A stretch of 64,000 nt of DNA from Methylobacterium indicum (GCF_001043895.1 NZ_JTHF01000017.1:1-64000); one strand, 5' to 3'. Positions 17,205 to 26,216 are shown, counted from the first letter of the stretch. Numbers and translations are program-made. The notes: generated by a model not told the origin, from the letters alone.

Positions 17205-19757
17205 ATGTCCGCGCCGACAGCGCCGCGCGTCCTGATCCGTACCGCCGCCGCCCCCGCCGACAAGGAATCGGCCATTCGCGAGGCGGCCCAGCTCCTCGTC
17301 GCCGCCGGCTGCATCGACCCAGCCTACGAGGGCAGCATGCTGCGCCGCGAGGGCGTGGCGAACACCTATCTCGGCCACGGCGTCGTGATCCCGCACGGCA
17401 TGGTCGACGATCGCGCCTTGGTGCGCGAGAGCGGGCTCGCCGTGCTGCAGGTCCCCGCCGGGGTCGCGTGGCACGACGGACAGGACGCCCATCTGGTGGT
17501 GGCGATCGCCGCCCAGTCCGACACCCACATTACGATCCTGCGCCGCCTCACCCGCCTGATCCAGGACGAGGCCCGGCTCGCGCGCCTGCGCACCACCCAG
17601 GACCCCGCCGAGATCGCCGCCGCGCTCTCCGAGGACGCGCCCGCTCCCGGCGTCGCCGGCCCGGCCGCCGACCTGCCCCACGCCTTCACCTGGACCGTCG
17701 ACTACCCGACCGGCCTGCACGCGCGGCCGGCTTCCGCCTGGGTCGAGGCGGCGCGCGGCGGGAGCGCCCGGATCCAGGTCCGCCACGGTGCCGAGGTGGC
17801 GGACGCCAAGACCCTCATCGCCCTGCTCCAGCTCGGCCTGCGGGCCGGTGACGAGGTGGTGATCTCCGCCGAGGGCGAGGACGCGCCGGCGGCGCTCGCC
17901 CGATTGAAGGCCACGGTCACCGGCCTCTCGGCCGGCGAGAAGGCGGCCGCCGCCCGGGCGGCGGAGGCCGTCGCCAAGGCCGCCGCCCCGGTGGCCGGCT
18001 GGAACCTGGCCGATCCGTGCCGGATCGTGTCCGGCATCGGCGCCAGCCCCGGCCTCGCCATCGGCCCTGTCCACGTGCTCGGGCCGACCGACGTCGCGGT
18101 GCCGGACGAGCCCGAGCCGCTGACGAGCGGCGGCGACCGGCTGCACGCGGCGCTCGAGAGCACGGGCGCCCAGCTCAAGGCGCTCGCCGACGATACCGGC
18201 CGACGCCTCGGCCAGGCGGATGCGGGAATCTTCAAGGCGCAAGCCGAGCTCATCGCCGACACCGACCTGATCACGCTCGCCTGCCAGCTGATGGTCGAAG
18301 GCCACGGCGTCGCCTATGCCTGGCACCAGGCGGTGGAGCGGATGGCCGGCCAGCTCTCGGCGCTCGGCAACCCGGTGCTGGCCGCCCGCGCCGCCGACCT
18401 GCGCGACGTCGGCCGCCGGGTGCTGGCCCAGATCGATCCGGCGCTCCGGTCCGGCCACGCCCTGCCGGACGCGCCCTGCATCCTGCTCGCGCCCGATCTC
18501 GCCCCCTCCGACACCGCCGGCCTTGATCCCGCTCGGGTGCTCGGACTCGCCACCGCGCAAGGGGGCCCGACCTCCCACACCGCGATTCTCGCCCGCACCC
18601 TCGGCATCCCCTCGGTGGTGGCGGCCGGCGCCAACCTGCTGGCCCTGCCGGCGGGCACGACCGCGATCCTCGACGGCACCACCGGGCGGCTCTACCTCGA
18701 CCCGAGCGAGGGCGACCTCGCGGCGGCGAGGCACTGGCGCGATCGCCTGCGGGCGACGCAGGAGGAGGAGGCGCGCGAGCGCGGCCTGCCGGCCCGCACC
18801 CGCGACGGCCACGCCGTGGCGATCGGCGCCAACGTCAACACCCCCGACCAGGTACCCTTCGCCCTCTCGCAGGGCGCCGAGGGCGTCGGCCTGATGCGGA
18901 CCGAGTTCCTGTTTCTCGAGCGCGGCGACACCCCGGGCGAGGACGACCAGTACGCCACCTACCGGGCGATGCTGGAGGCGCTGGAGGGCCGCCCCCTGAT
19001 CGTGCGCGCCCTCGACATCGGCGGCGACAAGCAGGTGCCCCACCTCGCCCTGCCGAAGGAGGAGAATCCCTTCCTCGGCGTGCGCGGCGCCCGCCTGCTC
19101 CTGCGCCGGCCCGACCTGATGGAGCCGCAGTTGCGCGCCCTCTACCGCGCCGCGAAGGATTGCGTGCCGGCCGGAGCGCCGACCGGCAAGGACGCGCCCC
19201 TCTCGATCATGTTCCCGATGATCACCTCGGTGCCCGAGGTCACGGCCCTGCGCGCGGCCTGCGAGCGGATCCGCACCGAGATCGGTGCGCCGGAGGTGCC
19301 CCTCGGCATCATGATCGAGGTACCGGCCGCGGCGATCCAGGCCGACGCGCTGGCCGCCCATTGCGACTTCTTCTCGATCGGTACCAACGACCTCACGCAA
19401 TACGCGCTCGCCATCGACCGTCAGAACACCGAGCTGGCGCCGGAGGCCGATTCGCTCCACCCGGCGGTCCTGCGCCTGGTGCGGATGACCTGCGAGGGTG
19501 CGGCCCGCCACGGGCGCTACGTCGGGGTCTGCGGCGGCATCGCGGGCGATCCGTTCGGGGCGGGGCTGCTCGCGGGCCTGGGCGTGCACGAGCTCTCGAT
19601 GACGCCCCGCGACCTGCCGGCGGTCAAGGCGCGCCTGCGCGCCGCCACGCTGGCCGACCTCGAGGCGCTGGCCATCGATGCCTGCGCGCAACCCGACGCC
19701 GCCTCGGTGCGGGCCCTCGACGGCAAGGCGGGCGAGACCGCGGAGGCGCGGTCGTGA
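17205..19757 (+). CDS. fruB: Fructose PTS triple-domain phosphotransferase (EIIA-HPr-EI)
   Basis: The 850-residue protein combines three PTS parts. EIIA(Fru) spans about 1-145 with active His64 in GHGVVIPHG. HPr spans about 158-245 with active His172 in YPTGLHARPA; the position of the regulatory serine of gram-positive HPr is occupied by threonine (AKTL). Enzyme I spans about 275-840 with active His457 in GGPTSHTAI and the PEP-binding SIGTNDLTQYAL and VCGGIAGDP motifs. It carries phosphate from PEP to FruA without needing separate EI or HPr. The ATG follows GGGAGGAAG. The TGA overlaps the GTG of fruK. Confidence 0.97.
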   Translation: MSAPTAPRVLIRTAAAPADKESAIREAAQLLVAAGCIDPAYEGSMLRREGVANTYLGHGVVIPHGMVDDRALVRESGLAVLQVPAGVAWHDGQDAHLVVAIAAQSDTHITILRRLTRLIQDEARLARLRTTQDPAEIAAALSEDAPAPGVAGPAADLPHAFTWTVDYPTGLHARPASAWVEAARGGSARIQVRHGAEVADAKTLIALLQLGLRAGDEVVISAEGEDAPAALARLKATVTGLSAGEKAAAARAAEAVAKAAAPVAGWNLADPCRIVSGIGASPGLAIGPVHVLGPTDVAVPDEPEPLTSGGDRLHAALESTGAQLKALADDTGRRLGQADAGIFKAQAELIADTDLITLACQLMVEGHGVAYAWHQAVERMAGQLSALGNPVLAARAADLRDVGRRVLAQIDPALRSGHALPDAPCILLAPDLAPSDTAGLDPARVLGLATAQGGPTSHTAILARTLGIPSVVAAGANLLALPAGTTAILDGTTGRLYLDPSEGDLAAARHWRDRLRATQEEEARERGLPARTRDGHAVAIGANVNTPDQVPFALSQGAEGVGLMRTEFLFLERGDTPGEDDQYATYRAMLEALEGRPLIVRALDIGGDKQVPHLALPKEENPFLGVRGARLLLRRPDLMEPQLRALYRAAKDCVPAGAPTGKDAPLSIMFPMITSVPEVTALRAACERIRTEIGAPEVPLGIMIEVPAAAIQADALAAHCDFFSIGTNDLTQYALAIDRQNTELAPEADSLHPAVLRLVRMTCEGAARHGRYVGVCGGIAGDPFGAGLLAGLGVHELSMTPRDLPAVKARLRAATLADLEALAIDACAQPDAASVRALDGKAGETAEARS

Positions 19758-20716
19758 CCCGCATCCTGACTCTCACCCTCAACCCGGCGATCGACCGGAC
19801 CGTCACCCTCGACCGGCTCGTGCCCGGCGCCGTCCACCGCGCCCGGGCGATGCGCGACGATGCCGGCGGCAAGGGCGTCAACGTGGCGAGCTGCCTCGCC
19901 GATTGGGGCGTCCCGATCACGGCTGCGGGGGTGCTCGGCGCCGGCAATGCCGCCGTGTTCGAGGCACTGTTTGCGGCGAAGGGCATCGCCGACCGCTGCC
20001 TGCGGGTGGCGGGCGAGACCCGCACCAACCTGAAGCTCGTCGACCCCGCCGGCACCACCGACGTGAACCTGCCCGGCCTCGCCCTCGACCCGGCGAGCCT
20101 GGACGCGGTGCGGGCGGTGCTGCGCGCGGAGGCCGGACCGGACACGCTGGCCGTGCTCGCCGGCAGCCTGCCGGCGGGCGCCGGGACCGACCTCTACGCG
20201 GTGCTCACGGCGGAGCTGAAGGCCGGGGGAACGCGCGTGCTCCTCGACGCCTCCGGCGCAGCCCTCGCCGCGGCGCTGGCGGCGGAGACCCTGCCCGACA
20301 TCGTGAAGCCGAACCGGCACGAGCTGGAGGAATGGGCCGGGCGGCCGCTCCCCACCCTCGCCGACGTGGTGGACGCGGCCGCGGACCTGGTGCGGCGGGG
20401 CATCCCGCTGGTCGTCGTCTCCCTCGGGGAGGACGGCGCGGTTTTCGTGCGCGGCCAGGGTGCAGCGGTGAAAGCCCTGCACGCGCTCGCCCCCGTGGTC
20501 GAGGTCGCCAGTACCGTCGGGGCCGGCGACGCCCTGGTGGCCGGGCTGGTGGCGGGGCTCTCGGCCGACCTCGCGCTCGCCGACACCGCCCGCCTGGCGC
20601 TGGCCTTCGCGGCCGGCAAGCTGACGAGGGCCGGCGCGAACCTGCCGGATCGCGCGGAGATCAAGGGAATCGCCCGGGCGATCGAGGTTCGCGTTCTACC
20701 CGCCGCGAAAATCTAA
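19754..20716 (+). CDS. fruK: 1-phosphofructokinase FruK
   Basis: The 320-residue PfkB-family kinase turns fructose-1-phosphate into fructose-1,6-bisphosphate. It starts with a GTG overlapping the fruB stop (GTGA) and reads MTRILTLTLNPAIDRTV, the typical FruK opening. Substrate-binding GGKGVNVA and the C-terminal PfkB signature with anion hole and catalytic aspartate, STVGAGDALVAGL, are intact, as is KPNRHELEEW. The product enters glycolysis or the Entner-Doudoroff/gluconeogenic network. Confidence 0.96.
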   Translation: MTRILTLTLNPAIDRTVTLDRLVPGAVHRARAMRDDAGGKGVNVASCLADWGVPITAAGVLGAGNAAVFEALFAAKGIADRCLRVAGETRTNLKLVDPAGTTDVNLPGLALDPASLDAVRAVLRAEAGPDTLAVLAGSLPAGAGTDLYAVLTAELKAGGTRVLLDASGAALAAALAAETLPDIVKPNRHELEEWAGRPLPTLADVVDAAADLVRRGIPLVVVSLGEDGAVFVRGQGAAVKALHALAPVVEVASTVGAGDALVAGLVAGLSADLALADTARLALAFAAGKLTRAGANLPDRAEIKGIARAIEVRVLPAAKI

Positions 20717-20763
20717 GACGCGGGTAGATTTCAGCATAGTTCATTAAAGATCCGCTTCTCGAA

Positions 20764-20904
20764 GTCATCCCGGGGCTCGCCTCAGACGAGAGCCCGGGAT
20801 CCAGAACCGCAAGCCATGCCGAACGAAGCGGGATGCGGTCCGCTCTGTTCTGCAGGGAAATGCGGTTCTGGCTTCCGGTCGCCGCTGCGCGGCCCCGGAA
20901 TGAC
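20764..20904. repeat. Long imperfect inverted-repeat element between fruK and fruA
   Basis: The ends GTCATCCCGGGG (20764-20775) and CCCCGGAATGAC (20893-20904) are inverted with one mismatch. Internal arms CCAGAACCGC (20801-20810) and GCGGTTCTGG (20862-20871) pair exactly. The transcript would fold into a long stem. The layout is that of dispersed palindromic elements of Hyphomicrobiales. It separates fruK from fruA and could tune distal expression. Confidence 0.7.
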
Positions 20905-20973
20905 GAACGAGGGCGAAAACTCCGAAGACGCCGCGACACGCATCCAGACGGAACACCCGAGGAGGAACAACCC

Positions 20974-22677
20974 ATGACCCAGTTGGTGGCCGTCGTCGGG
21001 GGCGGCGAGCTCGGCACCCATGCGGTGCTGGCGGCCGAGGCCCTGCGCCGGGCGGCGGCGCGGCGCAACCAGCGCCTCGACCTCGAGGTCCGGGGCCGCG
21101 GCACCGCCGGCACGCCCCTGACCGAGGGCGCGATCCGGGGCGCCGACGCGGTGCTCCTCGTCGGCTCCGGCGATCTCGGCGCCAGCCGCTTCGGGGGCTT
21201 GCGCCGCGCCGAGGTGGGCATCGAGGACGTGCTGACCGACGCCGACCGGGTGATCGAGCGGGCGCTCGCCGGGGCTCCGCCCGCCCCCGCCGGTGACGGC
21301 GTGAAGCGCATCGTCGCCATCACCTCCTGCCCGACCGGCATCGCCCACACCTTCATGGCGGCGGAGGGCATCCAGGCCGCGGCGCAGGCGCTCGGCCATC
21401 AGGTCCGGGTCGAGACGCAAGGCTCGGTCGGCGCCCGCGACGCCCTGACGCCAGACGAGATCGCGGCGGCCGACATCGTCCTCATCGCCGCCGATACCGG
21501 CGTCGATCGCGGGCGGTTCTCCGGCAAGCGGGTCTACGCCACCACCACCAAGGCGGCGATCCGCGACGGCAAGGGCCTGATCGCCACCGCCCTGAAGGAC
21601 GCCGAGCTGCAGGGTGCGGGAGCCGCGGAATCCGGGCCCGACCGCCCCGCGGCGGCCGAGACGAAGGCCGGCGCCTACAAGCACCTGATGACCGGCGTCT
21701 CGTTCATGCTGCCCTTCGTGGTGGCGGGCGGCCTCCTGATCGCGCTCGCCTTCGCGTTCGGCGGCATCGACGCGATGTCGGCGGCCAACAAGGGCAGCCT
21801 GGGCTTCGCGCTCGGCGAGATCGGCGCCAAGGCGGCCTTCGCGCTGATCGTGCCGGCGCTCGCCGGCTACATCGCCTTCTCGATCGCCGACCGGCCCGGC
21901 ATCGCGCCGGGCATGATCGGCGGGATGCTGGCGGCCAACCTCAACGCGGGCTTCCTCGGCGGCATCGCGGCGGGCTTCATCGCCGGTTACACGGTGTCGT
22001 TCCTCAACCGCTCGATCCGCCTGCCGAAGAATCTGGAAGGCCTGAAGCCCGTCCTGATCCTGCCCCTACTGGGCACCCTCGTGACCGGCCTCCTGATGGT
22101 CTACGTCGTCGGCGTGCCGGTGGCGGCCCTGCTCGCCGCGCTCACCGGCTGGCTCAAGGGCATGCAGGGCGCGAGCGCGCTGGTGCTGGGTCTCGTCCTC
22201 GGCGGCATGATGGCGGTCGACATGGGCGGACCGATCAACAAGGCGGCCTATGCCTCCTCGGCGGCGCTCATCTCCTCGGGGATCTACACCCCGATGGCCG
22301 CCGTGATGCTCGCCGGCATGACCCCGCCGCTCGGCATCGCGCTGGCCACCCGGCTCTTCCCCGGCCGCTTCACCGCCCAGGAGCGCGAGGCCGGGACCGC
22401 CGCGGCGGTGCTGGGCGCGGCCTTCATCACCGAGGGCGCGATCCCCTTCGCGGCCGCCGACCCCCTGCGGGTCATCCCGGCCCTCGTCGCCGGCTCGGCG
22501 GCGGCGGGCGCGGTCTCGATGACCTTCGGGGTGGCCCTGCGGGTGCCCCATGGCGGGCTGTTCGTGCTGCCGATCCCGAACGCCATCACGCCGGTGCTCG
22601 GCGCGGTCGCGGCCCTCGTCGTCGGCACGCTGATCACCGCCGTTCTGGTCGGGGTGCTCAAGAAGCGGGCGGCCTGA
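20974..22677 (+). CDS. fruA: Fructose PTS permease, EIIB'BC (FruA)
   Basis: The 567-residue protein has a degenerate EIIB' domain (1-100, no cysteine), an active EIIB domain (about 110-205) with phosphorylated Cys119 in ITSCPTGIAHTFMAAE, and an EIIC membrane domain (about 230-565) with eight or more hydrophobic segments, including GVSFMLPFVVAGGLLIAL and DMGGPINKAA. It imports fructose and releases fructose-1-phosphate. The start is set by a strong GGAGGAAC seven bases before the ATG; upstream in-frame codons lie inside the inverted-repeat element. Phosphate comes from FruB. Confidence 0.96.
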   Translation: MTQLVAVVGGGELGTHAVLAAEALRRAAARRNQRLDLEVRGRGTAGTPLTEGAIRGADAVLLVGSGDLGASRFGGLRRAEVGIEDVLTDADRVIERALAGAPPAPAGDGVKRIVAITSCPTGIAHTFMAAEGIQAAAQALGHQVRVETQGSVGARDALTPDEIAAADIVLIAADTGVDRGRFSGKRVYATTTKAAIRDGKGLIATALKDAELQGAGAAESGPDRPAAAETKAGAYKHLMTGVSFMLPFVVAGGLLIALAFAFGGIDAMSAANKGSLGFALGEIGAKAAFALIVPALAGYIAFSIADRPGIAPGMIGGMLAANLNAGFLGGIAAGFIAGYTVSFLNRSIRLPKNLEGLKPVLILPLLGTLVTGLLMVYVVGVPVAALLAALTGWLKGMQGASALVLGLVLGGMMAVDMGGPINKAAYASSAALISSGIYTPMAAVMLAGMTPPLGIALATRLFPGRFTAQEREAGTAAAVLGAAFITEGAIPFAAADPLRVIPALVAGSAAAGAVSMTFGVALRVPHGGLFVLPIPNAITPVLGAVAALVVGTLITAVLVGVLKKRAA

Positions 22678-22698
22678 GCCGCAGGAGGACGATCCCGT

Positions 22699-22721
22699 CC
22701 GGGCGGCCTCGGGCCGCCCGG
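22699..22721 (+). terminator. Hairpin after fruA
   Basis: CCGGGCGGCC-TCG-GGCCGCCCGG forms a 10-base perfect stem with a 3-base loop, 21 bases after the fruA stop. No T-run follows. Position suggests the end of the fruBKA transcript. Confidence 0.6.
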
Positions 22722-22732
22722 CGAAATCACGC

Positions 22733-22760
22733 ATCCGGGGAGCGTATTTTACCCCCGGAT
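22733..22760. promoter_or_regulatory. Inverted repeat before luxR with an AT-rich core
   Basis: ATCCGGGG and CCCCGGAT flank a 12-base centre that contains GTATTTTAC (22744-22752). It lies about 100 bases before the luxR start. It could be a second fru terminator or a regulator site; the centre resembles motifs before the unknown operon (GTAATTTAC) and luxI (GTAAATTTAC). Confidence 0.4.
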
Positions 22761-22859
22761 CCTCGCGAGGCGGAGCGTTTCCTGATAGTCTACGGGTGAT
22801 CCGCGCCTCGTCTCGCGGGGTGTCGCTCGAGACTTGTCGGAAACGGACGGCGCTGCGCG

Positions 22860-23597
22860 ATGGCGGTGATCGGTCAGGTCACGCTGGACCTCGTCCAGGC
22901 GGTGAAGGCGGCGCGGAGCGCCGCCGAGATCACGGCGGTGCTGATCCGGGCCGGCGGGATCTTCGGCTACGAGCGCTTCGCCATCGCGGGCGTGCCGCAG
23001 AGCGCCGGCGAGAACCTGCCCGACCGCCTGCTGCTGATGCACTGGCCGGAGGAATGGGCCACCCGCTACGTCGCGCGCGGTTACGTCCAGCACGACCCGG
23101 TGATGGCGCAGGTCCGGCGGACCACCGCGCCGTTCCTGTGGTCTGAGGTCGAGGTCGAGCGCGACGCCGCCCTGGCCCGGCGGGTCATGGACGAGGCCCC
23201 GGCCTTCGGCCTCGGCGACGGGCTCTGCGTGCCCATCCACGACATCGACGGCACCGAGACCGCGGCCTCGTTCGGCGGCGCCCGCATCGATCTCTCGGAC
23301 GAGGCCAGGGCCGGGCTGCACCTGCTCGCCATCTACGCCCACCTCGCCTCGCGGGGCCTCGGTCCCGCCCTGCCTTCCCGGATCGCGCGGCCGGAGGGTG
23401 CCCCGCGCTGCACCCGGCGCGAGATCGAGTGCATCCGCTGGGCCGCCGCCGGCAAGACCGGCTGGGAGACCTCCGAGATCCTGTCCCTGTCCCAGCGCAC
23501 GGTCGAGGATTACCTGAGCAACGCCGCCCGCAAGCTCGGCGCGGTCAACCGCGTGCAGCTCGTCGCGCTCGCGATGCGGGCGGGATTGATCGAGTGA
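22860..23597 (+). CDS. LuxR-family autoinducer-binding transcriptional regulator
   Basis: The 245-residue protein has an N-terminal autoinducer-binding domain (about 18-165) with the conserved set Trp66, Tyr70, Asp79, Pro80 and Trp94 in HWPEEWATRYVARGYVQHDP and FLWSE. A C-terminal LuxR helix-turn-helix covers about 178-240 (CTRREIECIRWAAAGKTGWE, LSQRTVEDYL, KLGAVNRVQLVALAMRAGLI). It should bind an acyl-homoserine lactone made by the LuxI-type enzyme 3.3 kb away. Between the two lie an unknown operon and a decayed copy of its own DNA-binding domain. The autoinducer cannot be named from sequence. Confidence 0.92.
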   Translation: MAVIGQVTLDLVQAVKAARSAAEITAVLIRAGGIFGYERFAIAGVPQSAGENLPDRLLLMHWPEEWATRYVARGYVQHDPVMAQVRRTTAPFLWSEVEVERDAALARRVMDEAPAFGLGDGLCVPIHDIDGTETAASFGGARIDLSDEARAGLHLLAIYAHLASRGLGPALPSRIARPEGAPRCTRREIECIRWAAAGKTGWETSEILSLSQRTVEDYLSNAARKLGAVNRVQLVALAMRAGLIE

Positions 23598-23628
23598 TGC
23601 TTCCGAAAGGGATCGTCCGGAAACGGTA

Positions 23629-24708
23629 TCATGCCACCTTTTCGGCCTTCAGCGGTGTCATCAGGGGCGTACTCATCGAGACCGACGGGACCTCGGCACA
23701 CAAGCTCATGCTGAAAGGCTCCGGCGCCCAGGCCTGAAACCGCATGACTCCTGGAATACGGGGGTTCAGTTCGTGGAGGAGATCGTCGAGAGCGTCGGCG
23801 ACGAAGTCGTTGAGGATCTTACCGGCCAGGTAACCCGCGCCGAGGAGAACGACCGCCCCCAAGACGGGGCCGAGGGAGAGCGCACCGACCAGCGCGAGGC
23901 CCGCTGTCTCGCCGACCCAGGCCGCCGCGACGCCGAGACCGAGCCGGGCGGCTCCGACAGTCACCGTCCGCGTCGGATCCCAGGCCTCGCTCGCGTCCTG
24001 CGCGATCAGTACGACCGTCAGGACCAGCTGCGCCGGACGGACGACGCCTTGCAACGCCTTCACGGCGGTGCCGAAAGTGCCGGCCTTCCCCGATCGGTCG
24101 ATGACCTGCTTGAGGACGTCGATCTTCTCGCTGTCGCTCATCGCTTCGTAGGGACGACCGTTGCTCACTTCGGCTACGAAGCGCGCAAGATCCTTCTTGA
24201 CCACCGGCGAGACGAAAGACTTACAGACCTTGCCGGCCTGCCGATTGATCTCGGCCGCCCTGCCGGCATTATGCCAGAACGTCATCTCGCGGGTGATCTC
24301 CCGCATCGCGATCGCCTCGATCGCGAGGCTCTTGATCGCTGCGACGTCGTTCCCCTGGTGCTGAACTCGGTCGAGAAAGAACTTCGCGTTCTCGCGAATC
24401 GCCTGGATGTATTCCCGCCTCGCCTGGAAGTTGGAGATGCTTCCGACGGCCGAGAGAAGGCTTCCCTTCGCGTAGCGTTGGACATCGTCAACGACAGTCC
24501 GCGACGGGGCGGACGACCCGGCGTCGTGCCGGCCGTCCAGGTCCCTCAGGAGGCCCAACGCCTCGCTCGCGCCCTCGTCGATCTGTCGCCCTGCGCGGAG
24601 GCAATCCCCGGGTGCGAGACAACCGCTCAGCAGCAGAACCCGCTCGCGATCTCGGGTAAGGCCGACCAATCGGTGAAGGTCGGGCTCGGGCGAGGCCGTC
24701 ACGCTCAT
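23629..24708 (-). CDS. Unknown protein with glycine-rich hydrophobic segment, third gene of the quorum-sensing island operon
   Basis: I do not recognise a family. The 359-residue product has a charged helical N-terminal two thirds (about 1-220) and a long hydrophobic stretch (about 222-300) rich in Gly and Ala with GxxxG-like spacing (VGALSLGPVLGAVVLLGAGYLAG), then an acidic helix (DFVADALDDLLHEL) and a methionine/serine-rich tail. Glycine-rich hydrophobic hairpins of this kind occur in secreted membrane-inserting toxins and effectors, and equally in ordinary membrane proteins. No signal peptide: the LSGC near residue 30 lacks a lipoprotein leader. It follows the 222-residue gene by 8 bases, so the two are surely co-transcribed, and converges on luxR. 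The start at MSVTASPEP is preferred to the longer frame, which overlaps the upstream gene. Confidence 0.6.
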   Translation of the reverse strand: MSVTASPEPDLHRLVGLTRDRERVLLLSGCLAPGDCLRAGRQIDEGASEALGLLRDLDGRHDAGSSAPSRTVVDDVQRYAKGSLLSAVGSISNFQARREYIQAIRENAKFFLDRVQHQGNDVAAIKSLAIEAIAMREITREMTFWHNAGRAAEINRQAGKVCKSFVSPVVKKDLARFVAEVSNGRPYEAMSDSEKIDVLKQVIDRSGKAGTFGTAVKALQGVVRPAQLVLTVVLIAQDASEAWDPTRTVTVGAARLGLGVAAAWVGETAGLALVGALSLGPVLGAVVLLGAGYLAGKILNDFVADALDDLLHELNPRIPGVMRFQAWAPEPFSMSLCAEVPSVSMSTPLMTPLKAEKVA

Positions 24709-24716
24709 GACTACAC

Positions 24717-25385
24717 CTACTGGAGCGTATCGGAACGGCCGATGACGATGTCGGTGACGGGGCTCGTCCCGGCCGCCGTCAGCACCACCGCAACATAGTC
24801 GTGATCGACCTCGAATGGTCGTTCCTCGGCCTTGCCGGTATGCTCGGCCCGCGCGGATGCTCCACCACCATTGGTCAGGTTGCGCATGATGCCGAGATTG
24901 GTCTCGGCGTCGTAATGCCCGGGTTTGCGGATTTCGGCGCAAACCGTGTTCTTGTGGCTCGACGAGAACGGTCCGTCCCAGAACGGAACGTCCCAGCCGC
25001 AGAAGATGTCGGTCGGAACCTCTTCGGTCCTATACACGATACCACCAGCGACGCCTTCGAAGCGTGCAGCATGCACGACGAGGGCGATCGACCATTGTCC
25101 GTTCTCGATCACCAGATCGAGCGGGTATTTCCAGACCTTGCCGTGCCAATGCACGTCGGAGCGCAGGAACAGACGTCCGCCGGAGGCATTGAATACGCGC
25201 AGCAGCGTGGATGCACCGGAGGCGTACTCGTCCTTCATCCCATTGACGACTTTCATCACCTCGAAGTCGGTGGAGCCTCGCTGCTCCAGGGCGTAGGAGG
25301 ACAGGAGCGTTGCGGTTGCCGTCGCATCGCGATAGCGCGCGTCGGTCTTCAACGTTGCAGAAGTGACGGCTGGCCCGAGGATCAT
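24717..25385 (-). CDS. Unknown protein, possibly aegerolysin-like (paralogue 2)
   Basis: The 222-residue product is a clear paralogue of the next upstream gene: shared ARYRDA/PRYADA, ALE-RG-DFE-M--VN-M, NAS----L-L, GK--KYP-D-I and GQWS in the same order over about 100 residues. The second half, with NASGGRLFLRSD, GK, P-LDLVIENGQWS, a Gly-x-x-Gly turn and WDVPFWDGPFSSSHKNTV, resembles the aegerolysin layout (beta-sandwich lipid-binding proteins with a WDCPWGS-x-N motif). This is a pattern match by eye, not a search result. The N-terminal 60 residues are extra. No signal peptide. Its start is 26 bases after the stop of the paralogue. Confidence 0.6.
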   Translation of the reverse strand: MILGPAVTSATLKTDARYRDATATATLLSSYALEQRGSTDFEVMKVVNGMKDEYASGASTLLRVFNASGGRLFLRSDVHWHGKVWKYPLDLVIENGQWSIALVVHAARFEGVAGGIVYRTEEVPTDIFCGWDVPFWDGPFSSSHKNTVCAEIRKPGHYDAETNLGIMRNLTNGGGASARAEHTGKAEERPFEVDHDYVAVVLTAAGTSPVTDIVIGRSDTLQ

Positions 25386-25411
25386 AGGTTGCCTCCCGAT
25401 GACGATTCAAA

Positions 25412-25990
25412 TCAAGCAAATGGATATTGATTGCTTGTCGTATATAGTCCGTCAACAACAACTGTCTTACCAAGAAATCCGCGCATGATCGCCGCCACCC
25501 GATCGTCTCGCGAAGCCGCCATCGGCTGCGCTTTGCCCGATTCTTCGCCTGTGCGCTTCATGGAAACGGAGCATCCGACAACCCCGCAACGCCAATGCGT
25601 CGTTACCCCGGAATCATTTCCACGATATCCAATGGTGAAATTGCCGTACACAATGTTGTTGGGAGCAACCTCATCCTTGGAAACAATGACACTCCACTGT
25701 CCTGGATCGACGATGTAGTCAGGCGGGTACTTGGCGATGGACGCTTTTCCCGTGTAGCTCTCGCGATCGAGCCACAGTCGCTCGTCGCTGGCGTTGTAGA
25801 GGCGGAACGCGATCGAACCATCGCCCAGTTCGCCCAGCATCGCGTTGACGTGGCGCATCAATTCGAAGTCGCGCAGACCACGTCTTTCGAGAGCGATTCT
25901 GGCAAGGTCGTCGTTCGTGATTGTCTGGGCGTCAGCATATCGAGGGTCGAGCTTGATCTGTTCTCGAACCAAGGGAGTTGAGAATAGCAT
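25412..25990 (-). CDS. Unknown protein, possibly aegerolysin-like (paralogue 1)
   Basis: The 192-residue product is the first gene of the three-gene operon. It shares with its downstream neighbour the N-terminal helical part (LDPRYADAQTI, ERRGLRDFELMRHVNAM) and the beta-rich part (YNASDERLWLD, GKASIAKYPPDYIVDPGQWS, then TTHWRCGVVGCSVSMKR). Roughly one third of aligned residues are identical, so duplication is old. AAGGACG stands six bases before the ATG. The gene and its upstream region are richer in A and T than the surroundings, which suggests acquisition by transfer. A lipid- or membrane-binding role is possible but unproven. Confidence 0.6.
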   Translation of the reverse strand: MLFSTPLVREQIKLDPRYADAQTITNDDLARIALERRGLRDFELMRHVNAMLGELGDGSIAFRLYNASDERLWLDRESYTGKASIAKYPPDYIVDPGQWSVIVSKDEVAPNNIVYGNFTIGYRGNDSGVTTHWRCGVVGCSVSMKRTGEESGKAQPMAASRDDRVAAIMRGFLGKTVVVDGLYTTSNQYPFA

Positions 25991-26156
25991 CGATCGTCCT
26001 TATTCGATAAGTCGATGAATATAAAGATACGCGAGGACATCGCCTGCCGCAACCAATTTCTATCATCGGTAATTTACAAAAATAGTTGCAAAAAAAATTG
26101 TTCAATAAATTTTCTTATATTCAAATTTATGTAATAAAATCGTCTTTGGAAATCGC
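25991..26156 (-). promoter_or_regulatory. AT-rich upstream region of the unknown operon
   Basis: A markedly AT-rich stretch (about 26070-26150 is mostly A and T) precedes the operon. It contains TTGCAA boxes and GTAATTTAC (26069-26077), similar to sequences before luxR and luxI. It is a likely promoter; no transcript start can be fixed from sequence. Confidence 0.4.
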
Positions 26157-26216
26157 CTAACGAGGGCGCAGATGGGAATGATATCTTCCTTGGGGCGTCG
26201 CACCCGCGACCACGCG

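Noticed and set aside
17133-19691. A long open frame of 852 codons on the minus strand opposite fruB
   Set aside because: It is the complement of a strongly conserved PTS gene; its product is Arg/Gly/His-rich without any motif. High GC makes such antisense frames common.
23629-24708. Lipoprotein call for the third island gene based on LSGC near residue 30
   Set aside because: The preceding residues are charged and do not form a signal sequence.
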